Assembly (NCBI GenBank): GCA_963854735.1
Contig: OY978101.1
Coordinates: forward strand, 372,001 to 436,000
Direction of reading: 5' to 3'
DNA from: Marvania coccoides
Taxonomy: Eukaryota > Chlorophyta > Trebouxiophyceae > Chlorellales > Chlorellaceae
DNA length: 64,000 nucleotides
Shown here: one piece after another, positions 46,108-57,220 of the stretch
Layout of the letters: each line of letters opens with the position of its first letter
Position numbering within the stretch: the first letter of the stretch is position 1
Translations under genes and position numbers: made by a program
Notes under the pieces: generated by a model
Told to the model about the DNA's origin: nothing
Database searches by the model: none
Seen by the model: only the letters and a program-made list of their open reading frames with translations

Positions 46108-46435
46108 TGAAAATAAAAAGGTGGTTTAAATGGGTGTAAGAACAAATTTTTGAAATGGTGGTAATAGAATGAAAGGTTCAAATTTCCATGGTGGCTTCCT
46201 GTGAGACGAGTCGCTTGGATTGGTTTTAATTGTTTTAATTGATAACCGCTTGCATTCTTCCTACTAAATAGTATAACCAGTACCCACATTCGACAGCTGC
46301 ATGCAAGCGGGGTGCCAAAAAAGGTTTGGAGGCCTTGGATGAGAACTCCATATTTAATGATACCAAATAAATTTTTTATAAATATTTATTTATAGATACA
46401 CATAAATTCAATAAAAATAATAATGATGTAATGTT

Positions 46436-48307
46436 TTACGCCGCCTGGACGTAGCCGACGTAGGAATTATCAGGTTTGAACACTTTCTGCGCCTGCTCCG
46501 CCACTCCGCTAGCAGTCAGCGCCTCAGACCGCTCTAAATCGTACACGACCTCCCTCCAGTCCCCTGCAAGCGCCTGGTAGCTTGCCAGCGCCGCCGCCAG
46601 GCCAGCGTTCGACTGCAGCACCTCCAACACGCCCACCCTTGCCGCTTTCTTGTACCTCCGCAGCTCCGCCTCTGTGGGCCCCTTCTCCACGATCTCAGCC
46701 AGCTCCGCTTGCATCAGCGCGTCGATGGTGTCCACGGACTGCCCCGGCGCAGGGACGCCGTAGACAACGAACTGACAGGGGTGCTTTTCTGCTGGGAAAG
46801 AAGCGAATGATGTCACCCCGACGGCCTTTCCTCCCTGAACTAAGTTTTTATACAGCCGGGAGAGGCGGCTGGAGGTTAACGTGTCGTTGACAACGTCCAG
46901 CGCCGCGGAGGCGGCCACGTCGCGGATGCATGGGCGGTAGAAAGCGCGGAGCACGGCAGGCCCAGCGCGCGACCGCATGGAGAACTCTCTCACGCCCTCC
47001 GGCCGCGGCAGCGCCTCCACGAGGCCGTTGCACGCCGCCCCAGGGGCCGCTGGGCTGCTCCACCCCCCAAAGTACTTCTCCGCGAGCGCCTGCACTTGAC
47101 TGATCTTCACGTCGCCGACGATTGCCACAGTCAACGCTGCAGGGCCGTAGTGCTTGGCGAAAAACGCCGCTACCTCCCGCCGCCCCAGCCTCTCTATGTC
47201 GCGCTCGTACCCGATCACCGGGCGGCGGTAGTTGTTGGTTAAGCTGCGGGTGATGAACTCCTCTTGGAACGCCCCCAGCGGGGCATTGTCTACTCTCAGT
47301 CTCCGCTCCTCCAATACCACTTTCTTTTCACTGTACAGTTCGCGGAACACGGGCGCCTGGAAGCGCTCCGCTTCAAGCGCAAACCACAGCTCCAGCTTGT
47401 TCGCCGGCAGCGAGCAAAAGTATTTTGTGCTGTCGTGGGTGGTGGTTGCGTTCAAGCCGACGCCGCCTTCCCGCTGCAGCAGCGCGCCGTAGGCGTTGGG
47501 CACCGACAGCGCCGCCGCTTTTGCCGACAGGGTCTCCAGTTGCGCGGTTAGTTGAGAAGCAACTCGGCCGCTGGGCGCTTCTCTGAGGGAGTAAAAAACG
47601 TCGTCCAGTGCGTCCAGAATTGGGGCTTCTTTGGCGTAGTCTATGCTCCCGATGCGCGGGGTGCCCTTGAACGCCAAGTGCTCCAGCAGGTGAGCCACTC
47701 CCGTTGCGCCATCCGGTTCGTCAAACTTTATAAAACGGAAAAGAAAGGAATTTGGTTATTAAAAAAATATTGATGATAGGACGAAAGAACAAAGAATAGG
47801 AAATTACAGTGAAAGGGTAATGGTGTTATTATTGAAAGGGGTGTAAAAACTCACAGCGCCCACGTCAGCGTAGGAATGAAAGGATACAATCGGAGCGGTC
47901 CTGCGTTCAGAAACCAGAAAGCGCATGCCGTTGGGCAGCGTGAACTGGTGGACACGGGAGTCGAGCATGCGCGCCAGTGCTTCGGGAGAAGAGGAGGAAG
48001 AGGCTGCGGCGAAGGCTGCATCGGCGGAAAAAAATGAACGGCAAGCGAGGGCATGGAGGGCGCCAGCTGAGGCCAGCTGCAGGGTGGTGCGGCGGGTGGT
48101 GTTGCCACTCGCTAATTTTGGTGTTTGAGGTGCAGGTTTTGAGTCGACGGAAGGTGGCGGTGAGGCATCGTTGGCAGCGGCATAAGGAGTCAGTTTCGCT
48201 CGGCGTAATCGCGGAGTAAATTGGCGAAAGTAATTTGGCGAAAAAGATGAATTGAGGCGGTCATCGGCGAATGGAGCGCGGAGAGAGGCGCTCTTTTGAA
48301 CAAGCAT
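46436..48307 (-). CDS. M16-family zinc metallopeptidase, probably plastid-targeted
   Basis: Exons 48307-47855 and 47725-46436 give 580 residues. The first 100 or so are Ser/Ala/Arg-rich and then Ala-rich with a hydrophobic patch, suggesting organelle import. The M16 inverted zinc motif HLLEH is at 163-167 (VAHLLEHLAFKGT), with the downstream glutamate region SEKKVVLEERRLRVDN. A second, inactive M16 half follows (VAIVGDVKISQVQALAEKYFGG and on). Family members degrade peptides such as cleaved transit peptides, or form processing peptidases. The short single-chain layout with one active half resembles bacterial-type and plant organellar M16B enzymes. The exact substrate is unknown. It diverges from the PP2-A10-like gene 297 bp away. 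Confidence 0.85.
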
Positions 48308-48604
48308 CTCATTAATTCAATTTTAAAGTTAGCAATGGAAGATGTCGTCTCCTCGCGCCTACATGTAACAATCAATTTCTAAGAAATCTATAAAAAAGAT
48401 GCAAGTTGAAAGCGGGTCCCCTGGCTGGGTAACATTGCGTGGAAGAGCTTAGCCTTGTGTCGAAAAACGGGCATTCCGGCGTTTATAAATTGTTACTAAT
48501 AAAAAATAAAAAATCGCAATATTCGGTCTCACTTGGAACAATGCGATAAAGGGCTTGGGACGTCGAAAATTGTCGACTGAAGAGAGGATCTATATTTGTT
48601 CACG

Positions 48605-50126
48605 ATGGATTCGCAGCAGGCAGCCGCGCTGCGTCGCAGTAGACATCTCAAAAAGTATCTGCTCACCGGAGGAGCGGTAGCGGTCGCAGCGACGCTCGCG
48701 TACCGAGCCTACCAACTCGATGCAGTGTCTCGCAGCAAAGCCTACCTCGCCAGACTGCGCGACGCGGTGCAAAAGTACGCCGATGCGCTCACCACGGGCG
48801 GCGACATCTGCGCCAGCGTGCTGCACGACCTGCAGCAGTTTTTGCACTCTGACGGCAACGAGGTGCCGCCCTCCCTCCGCCAAGTCTCAAAGCTCCTGCA
48901 GTCGGAAGAGTTCACCGCCACCGCCACCAGCGCAGTGGCAGCAATATACCAGGGTGTGGCAGGCGAGTACAAGAAAAAACTGTTGAACATCCCAATATCC
49001 CCAAAATCTATATAAACGACCGTCTCGATTCCTCTTTTCAGGTCCCTCCTCTTCTTCTGAGCACGCCCCGCAGCAGTCCGCCGTCGACAAGGTCCTGGAC
49101 GCGCTTCTCAGCGACCGCGGGCACAGCTTGGTGTCCGTCGCAGTGAGCATGGGCGCTAAAAACATGGTGGCAGCTTACCTCAACGCCGCCTCCTCCCGCC
49201 AGCAGCAAGCCTCCTCCTCGGACGCGGTCTCCGACAAGCTGCTCACCTTCTTGACCTCCCCGCAAGGCCAGCAGCTGGCGGTCATGGCGGTGGCTGCTTT
49301 TGCTTCCAACGGCATGCGAGTGTACATGGACAAGAGCCTCGAAGTTAATCTTTACGACGACCTCTTCAGCAGCATGGCCAGGCCGCAGCACCTGGAGGCG
49401 GTGAAGCAGTGCGTGGGAGCGTTTGCGCGTGACGTAGTGCTGGCGTACTTGCAAGGCGGCGGCAGCGACAGTGGGAACGAAAACGCAACAAGCGGCAGTG
49501 GAGGAAACGGAGTGCCTCCTCCTCCGTTTCCATCAACAGCAGCAGCTGTAGCGGCAGCGGTTCCAGAGGGAGGAGTAGGAGGAGAGTCTCCACCATCTTC
49601 AGGCAGGGATGCGGTGTCGCTGGGGGGGCAGCAGAGCCCCACGCTCAGCGGCGTCAGCAGCAGCACCAGTGGCACCACCAGAGGCGAAGTTGCTGCTGTC
49701 ACAACAACGATTCAGGCGCTGCGCTCCCCCAGCATTGCGCGGCGCCAGCATGACGACCTCGACAGCGACAGCCTTTTGCACGAGCGGCGACGAGCAGCGG
49801 AGCCTGGCAAATCGCCAACGCCTCACCGGATGGACCTAATAGAAGGCGCAACCCAGCGAAAACAGCAGGGCAGGTCCGGGGAAGTCCAAGCTACGCAGCA
49901 GTGGCTGGCGGTGGTGGGAAAGGAGTGTCTGGCGATGGCTAAGGACCCAAATGGTCGGTCGGCAATGGCAGCGGTGGCGGGCTCCGCTACGAGGGAGGCT
50001 GTGGCTGGGGTAAGCCAGGCTGTGGGGGAGCGGTTTAATGCATGGGTGTTGGTGGTTGTGCTGCTGTTGGGGGCGCTGTCAGCGGTGGTGCTGCAGCGGG
50101 TAGCGGGATTGTTGCTGCCTGCGTGA
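48605..50126 (+). CDS. PP2-A10-like conserved plant protein
   Basis: Exons 48605-48962 and 49042-50126 give 480 residues. The N terminus has a membrane-spanning helix (YLLTGGAVAVAATLAYRAYQL) and the C terminus another (VLVVVLLLGALSAVVLQRVAG). The middle resembles the plant family called phloem protein 2-like A10: DGNEVPPSLRQVSKLLQSEEF, LVSVAVSMGAKNMV, and GMRVYMDKSLEVNLYDDLFSSM with HLEAVK. A Gly/Ser-rich variable region lies between about 290 and 400. The function of this family is unknown; the helices suggest an organelle or ER membrane protein. The intron is GC-AG (GCAG|GCGAGT...TTTCAG), the only reading that keeps the frame open. Confidence 0.78.
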
Positions 50127-50622
50127 GAACGATGATTCTTTCTTTTCTTCCTTTTTTATACGAAAGGGAGGGAGGGCGAGAATTTATTGTGTTTTTTTCA
50201 GTATGCGTGTAGTGTTTGTTTTTATGTAGCTGTACTCGCTGTTGATACTTTTGCGTTTGTATTTTTTTTCTCGACTGCATGCAATCGTGAATTCATGACG
50301 ATACACGGCAGCCACAATTTTGTTGCAAGCGAATTTCTAAGAGTTTGGCAAGGAGACTTGGGGAGGGGGATTAAATGATTCGAAAATAAATCAACACGGC
50401 ATGTCTGAGTTGTTGCCGCATGCTTCAAAATCTGAGCCCACCGCTCATGATCAGCGCTGCAAGGAGCCTTGCAGACAGCGTCTAACCTTTTGTATCGCCA
50501 CCAAACTGATGAAACAGGAAGCGACATGCGGTCAAATTTCCCAATAAATTGCGCGCTCAATCTTCGATTTGATCCAACTCGCTGCTGAGTTAGAAAAATT
50601 CAAGTTAAAGATATTTAAAAGC
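50127..50622. other. Intergenic spacer
   Basis: AT-rich 3' flank of the PP2-A10-like gene and upstream region of the methylesterase gene. No gene or repeat seen. Confidence 0.5.
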
Positions 50623-52219
50623 ATGGCGGAAGATGCGAATGATTGGCGGGGCACGCGAGCCCCTGCGAATGGAGCGTCAGAAAACGAACAACAGCCTTTC
50701 CATCTTTCGCGAATGAGCCCAGTTCGATCGCTGCGCCGCAGGGTTCTCTCCTTGGACTTCGAAGCCGATGTCGACCTCCGCTCTCAGCTTCCTGCGGAGG
50801 CCAAAACCCCAACTCCTGGGTGAGCTACTTTTTCAAATCTTGTCTGCCCAAACTCCTCCCTCCATCAGTTTATGAGTACTCGCACATCCAATCCCCTCCC
50901 CAACTGTACCCATTCTTCAATTTCGCAGCCCGCTGCTGTGGTGGGAGCACCGAGTGCAGGACGTGTGGATTGTCGTGGGCCTGGCAGTTCGGCTGTACTC
51001 CTACCTCTTCATGGGCGTGCGCTGGTGGTTCAAGTTCGTTCGCCTGGTGGCCTTCACCACCATTCTCATGCCTGGGTTCTCTCAAATGGTGGTTTTCTAC
51101 CTGCTGTCGCCTCGCCTCATCCGCAGCGTGGTGTACGGCGCCAACCCCCGCAACCGCTGCGACGTCTACCTGCCCCGCAGGAAGTGGCGGCTGAAGGGGC
51201 CCTGCCCGGTGGTGATTTACGTCACGGGCGGCGCGTGGACCATCGGGTACAAAGGTTAGGCAGGCAATTTTTATATATTTGATTTGAGAGTTCCCCCCCC
51301 CCTTCTAAATTGCGCACTTTTATTCATTATCTTCTATTTTTTTGGTTTTATTGCAGCCTGGGGGGCGCTCTTCGGGCGGCGCCTCTCCCAGCGCGGCTGC
51401 CTGGTGTTCTGTCTGGACTATCGAAACTTTCCTCAGGGCTCCGCTCTCCACATGTTGGAGGATATCAACACTGGGGTCAAATGGGCGCTGGACCACCTCC
51501 ACCTCTACGGCGGAGACCCACAGCAAGTGTTCCTGGTGGGACAGTCCGCGGGGGGGCACCTCACCTCCATGGCGCTGCTCTCTCAGGCGCAGCGGGCGGT
51601 GGCGGCGGCTGTGGACAGCGGCAGTCACTACGATGGCCCTGTGGCAGCAGAAGACGGACCAGCCGCGGCAGAAACGGCAGCAACAGCACCGACAGCAGAG
51701 GAAATAGCGGTAGGGGCTGTTCCAGCGTGGGATGTGAGTCAAATTCGCGGGTTTGTTGGCGTGAGCGGAGCCTACAATTTAATGACCCTGGCAGAGCACC
51801 TGCACAAGCGTGGTTTGTACAAAAACATGTTCAATTCCATTATGGTGGGTCCAGATGGGCGACCAGCGCTGGAGCGGCTGTCCCCGGCCCTGGTGGCGAG
51901 AAACGAGCTGACGGCGGCGGCGGCCGCGGCGCTGCCGCCCGTGCTGCTGCTGCACGGCACTTCCGACAAGTCGGTGCCGATTGGGAACGCGGAGGAGTAC
52001 GCGTCGGCACTGCGGGAGGCGGGAGCGGCATGCACTCTGAAAGCGTACGTTGGAAAAACTCACACGCAGCCAATCGTGGAGGATCCAATGCGGGGAGGGC
52101 AGGATGAGCTAATGGACGAGGTGCTGAGCTTGATTCGAGGGCAGAAGTGCGTAAACTTGCAGTTTCCGATGCTGCCCAGCGCTTTCATCGACGTTGCCAC
52201 CTTTGTGTGTCCATTTTGA
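50623..52219 (+). CDS. Isoprenylcysteine alpha-carbonyl methylesterase (ICME-like)
   Basis: Exons 50623-50819, 50929-51254 and 51357-52219 give 461 residues. Membrane segments lie in exon 2 (VWIVVGLAVRLYSYLFMGV and VRLVAFTTILMPGFSQM), followed by the alpha/beta-hydrolase domain: oxyanion region VTGGAWTIGYKAWGALFG, CLDYRNFPQGS, the nucleophile elbow GQSAGG (Ser about 238), an acid near GTSDKSVPIG and the histidine in GKTHTQPI. ICME removes the methyl ester from prenylated C-terminal cysteines, reversing the last step of prenyl-protein processing at the ER; in plants it affects abscisic acid signalling. An insert rich in Ala and Glu follows the nucleophile. An earlier in-frame ATG at 50569 exists. 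Confidence 0.9.
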
Positions 52220-52780
52220 GAGAGAAAGAGGCAAACGTTGATGAGAAGAAAGTATAACGTGGTATTTAGAATATAAAACGCACGCAGCACTTTGAATTAA
52301 ACGAATTGATAGTTAGAGAGCGAGAAATGTCCATGCTTTTTTATTCATATCCTGCAAAATAAACGAATTATGAAAATAAGAGCCCTATGCAGTTTACGAA
52401 CGAAAAGCATTTGTAAAATAACAGTTAACCTGGTAAAACGCGGGCGTACTCTTGATAAATTGCTTGTTGTTGCTACTTTTAGGGTGGAGCCGGGACGGTG
52501 TCTTGCATGCAGGAAGCAGAATTCCAGCAAACTGCGCCATATATAGGAGAGCTAGAGGGAAAACAGTCTCGAATTATCTTAACTGATAATGGACACTTCC
52601 AGATTATAATGAAGAAACAAGTCTCTGCGTCGAGTCAACGTTAACATACAAAAAATTAATCTCATTAATCTCGCAATAAACAAAATCGAACTTTCCTAAC
52701 CTAAAGAAGCTCAACAACAAAATATACATGCTCGTTTGATGCGCCACCTGTGGTTTTATTCAGGAATTCTACAATGTATT
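52220..52780. other. Convergent intergenic spacer
   Basis: AT-rich region shared by the 3' ends of the ICME-like gene and the TPR gene. No coding or structured element recognised. Confidence 0.5.
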
Positions 52781-54408
52781 TCACTGCGTTGCGCCAAGCG
52801 GCGGCGGTGGCGGCCTCGGCAGCGCCCGCCTTGCCATCAGATCCAGCACAACCCCGCACCCCTCAATGCCCTTTCCCGTCAAATTATCCATGCTGCCAAA
52901 CACACTCACGGGCTCCAGCACCCGGCGCAGGGGGGCGTCATCATACAAATCAGCTGCCAGCTTATGCCACGCCTCCGCCTCCGTGCCGCGGCGAGGCAGC
53001 GCCGTGAGCAGCTGGGCGTAACGCCACGCCGCCAGCGCGCCCACGTTGGGGTGCACCTCAGCTGCCGCCACGCTGCCTGCCTCCCCCCGAGCGTCCAGCT
53101 TCAAAATTTTCGCAGCTTCTCGGTAGAGGCCTTCAGCCAGGGTGACCCGCCCCGTTCGGGAGTACACCCGCGCCAGCGGCAGCAGTACAAACGCGATGCG
53201 GCAGTGCGTTGTTCCCGCCGCGCTGGCCAACGCTTCTGCTTCAGTCAGCGCTTCGCTCAACATCCGCTCAGCAGCCTCCCAGTCCTTCAAATGCATGGCC
53301 ACCTGCGCCTGTTGCAGCCGCGCATCTATCAGCGTCTCCGCCGTTATCAGGGGCGACAGAAGCGGTTCTCTTTCGGCGGGGGTGTCCGATTCAGCGGCCG
53401 CTTCCGCTGCCGCCACCGCTCGGGCCGCCAGAGGCCCTGCTTTGTCCGTTTGCCGCTGCGCGAGCGTGAAAGCTGCGGTTTGCTTCAATGCCTGGGCAAC
53501 TAGGGGGTCCCGGGGTCTCGCAGGGCCCGATCGTGGGTCCGCATGGTCTACCAAACTCATAACTTCCTCGAAACTTTCTTCTGCTGCCTCCAGGTCGCCT
53601 GCTGCGTGCTGCGCCAGTGCCGCGATGCTCGTGGATAGTACTAGTCCCTGCCACCGTCGGTCTTCGGCGCCGGTGGCCGCAAAGGACTTGCGAGCGACGT
53701 CCAGGCTCTGCTGCGCCATCTGAAAGGCCTCAGCGTCTTTGTGCTGAGTGAGAAACGCGCGGGTGCCCATGAGGGACGCAGCCAGCTCCACCTCCGCCAT
53801 CATTAAAGTTTCTGAGGGGGTGGAGGGGGCGGCCTCTGAGGCCACGGCGGCTGCTTGTCGGCAAAGCTGCGAAACCTCCGGCTGAAAGAGGAAAAAAAAG
53901 GAAAATAGAATTAAACACAACTTTTATTAATTATAATGATTTATAGTGGTATAATACGACGTATAGATTTTTATGATGTAAAAAGCAGTGCGTGAATGCG
54001 GTTTAACCAGTGGGAAAGCTCTCACCCAGCGGCTGCGGTCGGCCATGATCTCAGCTTGCACCAGATGAAGCCTGCGCTCAATATGAGGCTCTGTCAAGGG
54101 TTCTAAAAATTAAAAGAGATGCGTAATTGAAGGTCTCACCTGCCCGCATCCACGCCAACCTGCTGAAACCCCAGCCCAGACTTCAAAATGTCGAGAGCCT
54201 CTTCAGGTTTGTCCTGCAGCGAGCCGCAAAAGGTGTTGGACGCATTGCCCACAAGTATTTTAAATATAAAAAAACTTACCTTGTAGTTGGAGCGGGCGTA
54301 GGCGATCATTTCGTCAACCACAGCTGAGGAGGACATGCATCTTTGTAAAATGCTGCTGTAGGCCACCCCGCCGGCTGCCAGGGATCTGGCACCGCTCAGC
54401 AGCAGCAT
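52781..54408 (-). CDS. TPR-type helical repeat protein
   Basis: Exons 54408-54280, 54213-54140, 54071-54026 and 53881-52781 join in phase into 449 residues. The N terminus (MLLLSGARSLAAGGVAYSS) looks like a signal or organelle leader. The remainder is helical with TPR-like pairs, for example DKPEEALDILKSGLGFQQ, GDLEAAEESFEEVMSL, KDWEAAERMLSEALTEAEAL and GRVTLAEGLYREAAKIL. Such repeats form a scaffold for protein binding; no catalytic motif is present, so the role is unknown. Exon 3 encodes only about 15 residues (LHLVQAEIMADRSRW). Its acceptor was chosen because two other AG sites upstream lead straight to a stop, so this border is the least certain. Confidence 0.72.
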
Positions 54409-54544
54409 CAGCGATGCAATAATTAACACTGCCAGCAGGAACCTCCCATTACGAAAGAGGGGAACTTGATGAAGCGCAAGCGCTCACAATTAAAAATTTC
54501 ACTCCACAAAGGCCGAAACCGCTCGCCTTCGCACTTGTTGCACC
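54409..54544. promoter_or_regulatory. Divergent promoter region, TPR / CoA-binding genes
   Basis: Only 136 bases between the two start codons, the tightest divergent pair in the window. No binding sites could be named. Confidence 0.4.
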
Positions 54545-55309
54545 ATGATCAGAGTGTCGACATTTCATAGGAACTTGCTCCACGCGCGAAACAGGCTCAC
54601 GACTCGCCGTGGGCCCTCAATATTTTCATCTACGATGGCTTCCGCAAACATTATCAAGGATGCCCAAGAGGCAATTCGGGTGCTTCAGAAAAAATCTCAT
54701 TTTTTTTATTTTTTATGCAGCATGACAGAGGGACATTTATCGCTGCAACGGCTTCTCACCGCTCCCGTCAACTATCAGCACAGCATAAACAGTCCTCTAT
54801 TTGATACAATTTTACTGCGTCAATTTCATTTCGAATGTAATACCCTAGAATACCCTTCTTTCCTTCACTCTCCTCTCCTTTCTCGTCCCCTACTGCAGAT
54901 CGCCGGCACTGCAAAGACCGTCGCCGTCTTGGGCATTAAACCCGAGTCCAAGGCCTCCCAGCCCGCGCACTTCGTGCCCGAGTTCCTCCAGAGCACCGGC
55001 ATCCACATTATCCCGGTCCCCACTTTCTTTCCAGAGATTACTACAATCCTGGGCGAGCCGGTGGTTCGAGACCTGAAGCAAATTAAACGCCAGGTTGACG
55101 TTCTCGACGTTTTCCGGCGCCCGGAAGACCTGCCGCAGCACGTGGAGGACATACTGGCGATGGATCCGCGCCCGGCGGCGGTGTGGCTGCAGAGCGGCAT
55201 CAGCAACCCGGAAGTTGAGGAGAAGCTGGCAGCGGAGGGAATCCAGGTTGTGGTGTCGCGATGCATGAAGGTGGACCGGGCTGCCGCTGGCCACCGCGCT
55301 AAATTTTGA
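54545..55309 (+). CDS. CoA-binding-domain (Rossmann-fold) protein
   Basis: Exons 54545-54679 and 54899-55309 give 181 residues. The first 30 are Arg/His/Ser-rich (MIRVSTFHRNLLHARNRLTTR), fitting a mitochondrial or plastid presequence. A second Met (MASAN) marks the likely start of the mature part. The body matches small CoA-binding proteins of the succinyl-CoA-synthetase-like fold: AKTVAVLGIKPESKASQPAHFVPEFLQ, VDVLDVFRRPEDLPQHVEDIL, AVWLQSGISNPEV, VVSRCMKVD. This widespread family (YccU-like in bacteria) binds CoA, but its function is not settled. The intron donor CGG|GTGCTT is chosen because it restores the family motif across the junction. Confidence 0.85.
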   Translation: MIRVSTFHRNLLHARNRLTTRRGPSIFSSTMASANIIKDAQEAIRVLQKKSHFFYFLCSMTEGHLSLQRLLTAPVNYQHSINSPLFDTILLRQFHFECNTLEYPSFLHSPLLSRPLLQIAGTAKTVAVLGIKPESKASQPAHFVPEFLQSTGIHIIPVPTFFPEITTILGEPVVRDLKQIKRQVDVLDVFRRPEDLPQHVEDILAMDPRPAAVWLQSGISNPEVEEKLAAEGIQVVVSRCMKVDRAAAGHRAKF

Positions 55310-55419
55310 ATGAATGCAATTTGCTGCACTCTACATTGTCAAACTCAATCCATACATTAATTAATATGAAAAAATTAATTAAAAAAATTCCGCGATCATT
55401 TTCGCTGCCGCCAGAACCA

Positions 55420-56752
55420 TCAATCGGCAACATCTCGCCTTCCAGAATACACAACCTCCACTTGTACATGACGCTGTTGTTCTATAGGAGACCGGGTGCG
55501 ACCGTTGTTGTCCTTCTCCTTCTCCTGCTGTTCCCTTTTGCTGGACGCTATTGAAACCACCGCAGTTGAAGCCAGCAACAGACCGCCGCCCACGTAGGTA
55601 AATATCCCAGGGGAAGGATTCATTTTAAACAGAAACCCAAGGCAAGACCCCATCAGGGGCTCCGTGCTGAGCACAAGCGTGATAACCAGGGGATCCATGT
55701 GACGCAGAAGAGCGTTAATGCCTGGGAATGCGACGGGGGGAAAAGGAAGAGAGACGAAATTAGTTTTAAAGTTTTTTTAAAGCAATTTAAGGATGGAAAA
55801 GTTATAATACACGGTCTTTCTTTAAATTGTACGCACCAGTATGCCCTACGATTCCAGGGACTACAGCCAAATACAACACAAGCGGAATGTAGCGCATTGA
55901 AGCCGTCCAGCCAAACACACCGCCAGCGCCCGCCGCAAACAGCCCTGCGCCCTGCACCAGCGCCGCGACCCCCAGCTCTAGGCTGGCCAGCGCCGTGACG
56001 GGCGCCGCGTAGACGAAAAGCGGCATCCATGGCCGGAGCGTCCGACCGACCAAGAGATACGGCACAAACGCAGCTGCGGCTGCCAGAGCGGCGGCGTCTC
56101 CTTTCAGCGTCGCTTCCGCTTCTTTTGTGGCTCCGCTGGCCAGAACAATCGTCCCAATCACGCCTACAACTGTGCCGAAAATTTCGCCTGCGGAAATAGA
56201 GAGCCCCCGCACGCAGGACAGCGCTGCCAGGAGCACCGGGGCGAAGGATACGAAGAGGAGCGAGTGTGGGAGGCTCGTGAGCTGCAAGGAAGCCACCCAG
56301 CAGCCAAAATGCACGGCCAGAGCGCTGCCGCTGATCGCCAGCAAACCAGACGCGCCTAAAACGTCTTGTCGGGCCGTCGGGGCCATTGCGCAGTGCTGGA
56401 CAATGGCGCCTGGAAGGAGCAACACAGCAGTGAGCTGTAGGCGCCAGGAGGCCAGCGTGAGAGGCGGCACTTCGCGCATTAATGAAAAAATGACGCCCGC
56501 TGATGACACTGCGAAGAGGGAGGCGGTCAGCAGAAGCCAGGTCCACAACGGAGGGCCCCCATCGTGGTGTGAAGATGTCGGAGCTGGTTGAGGCGCGAGA
56601 TGCTCTAAAGAAGGCCGAGAGGGAGGCAAGAACGGCGACAACAAAGGCGCGGCGAGTGTAGGTGGCTGAGGCGGGTCGTGCTGCGGCAGCAGCGCCGCAG
56701 CTTCTTCCGCTGCGTCGATGGAATTTGCAGGCGCAGCGCCCTGCGACGCCAT
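55420..56752 (-). CDS. EamA/DMT-family membrane transporter
   Basis: Exons 56752-55837 and 55721-55420 give 405 residues. A soluble Pro-rich lead of about 70 residues precedes roughly ten hydrophobic helices, in the two-fold EamA pattern: WLLLTASLFAVSSAGVIFSLM with REVPPLTLASWRL at the first repeat, SISAGEIFGTVVGVIGTIVLASG closing it, and a second repeat from AAFVPYLLVGRTL to YVGGGLLLASTAVVSIAS. The tail is basic and Gln-rich. DMT transporters export small metabolites; in plastids relatives carry sugar phosphates or amino acids, but no substrate motif is visible here. The splice join gives IVGHTGINALLRHMDPLV, a normal continuation for this family. Confidence 0.87.
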
Positions 56753-57220
56753 CGTCTACTTTGGGGTGCTGATTCGTTCACATAATCATTGTTCAGTTTT
56801 CAGCATTGAATAATAGTGCTGTAGTCCTTCAGGATTTTTTTTCACAATCAAATGATTCTTTTGGTAAATTGAGTGCCGAGGCTTCTGCCAGGCGCAGGTG
56901 CTGTCCTCAGTTCAACAATACAATGAGTAATGTCTTAAATTGCCCCTTAGCACATTAAAAATCGCAGTATGAATTTGAACGCGCCGTTTTAGAATTTTTT
57001 TTTGACCAAATACCCGAATGAAAACCCCCACCGTTTCGGCCTAGTTAACGCTTGATTTCACCACAATATATTTTATTGATTATTTATTAGCGATATCACA
57101 TCATGTACGCCGCTCCTTAGCCTAATTCCAGCTATAACACCTCAATTTGAATTTTAAAATTTGAAAACTAACCCTCCAGCCAACGTAGCAATTCGCCCAC
57201 CAATACTCGCTGGAGTAAAT
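56753..57220. promoter_or_regulatory. Divergent intergenic region, EamA / CD36-like
   Basis: 468 AT-rich bases between two outward-facing starts. No gene, repeat or named site seen. Confidence 0.4.
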
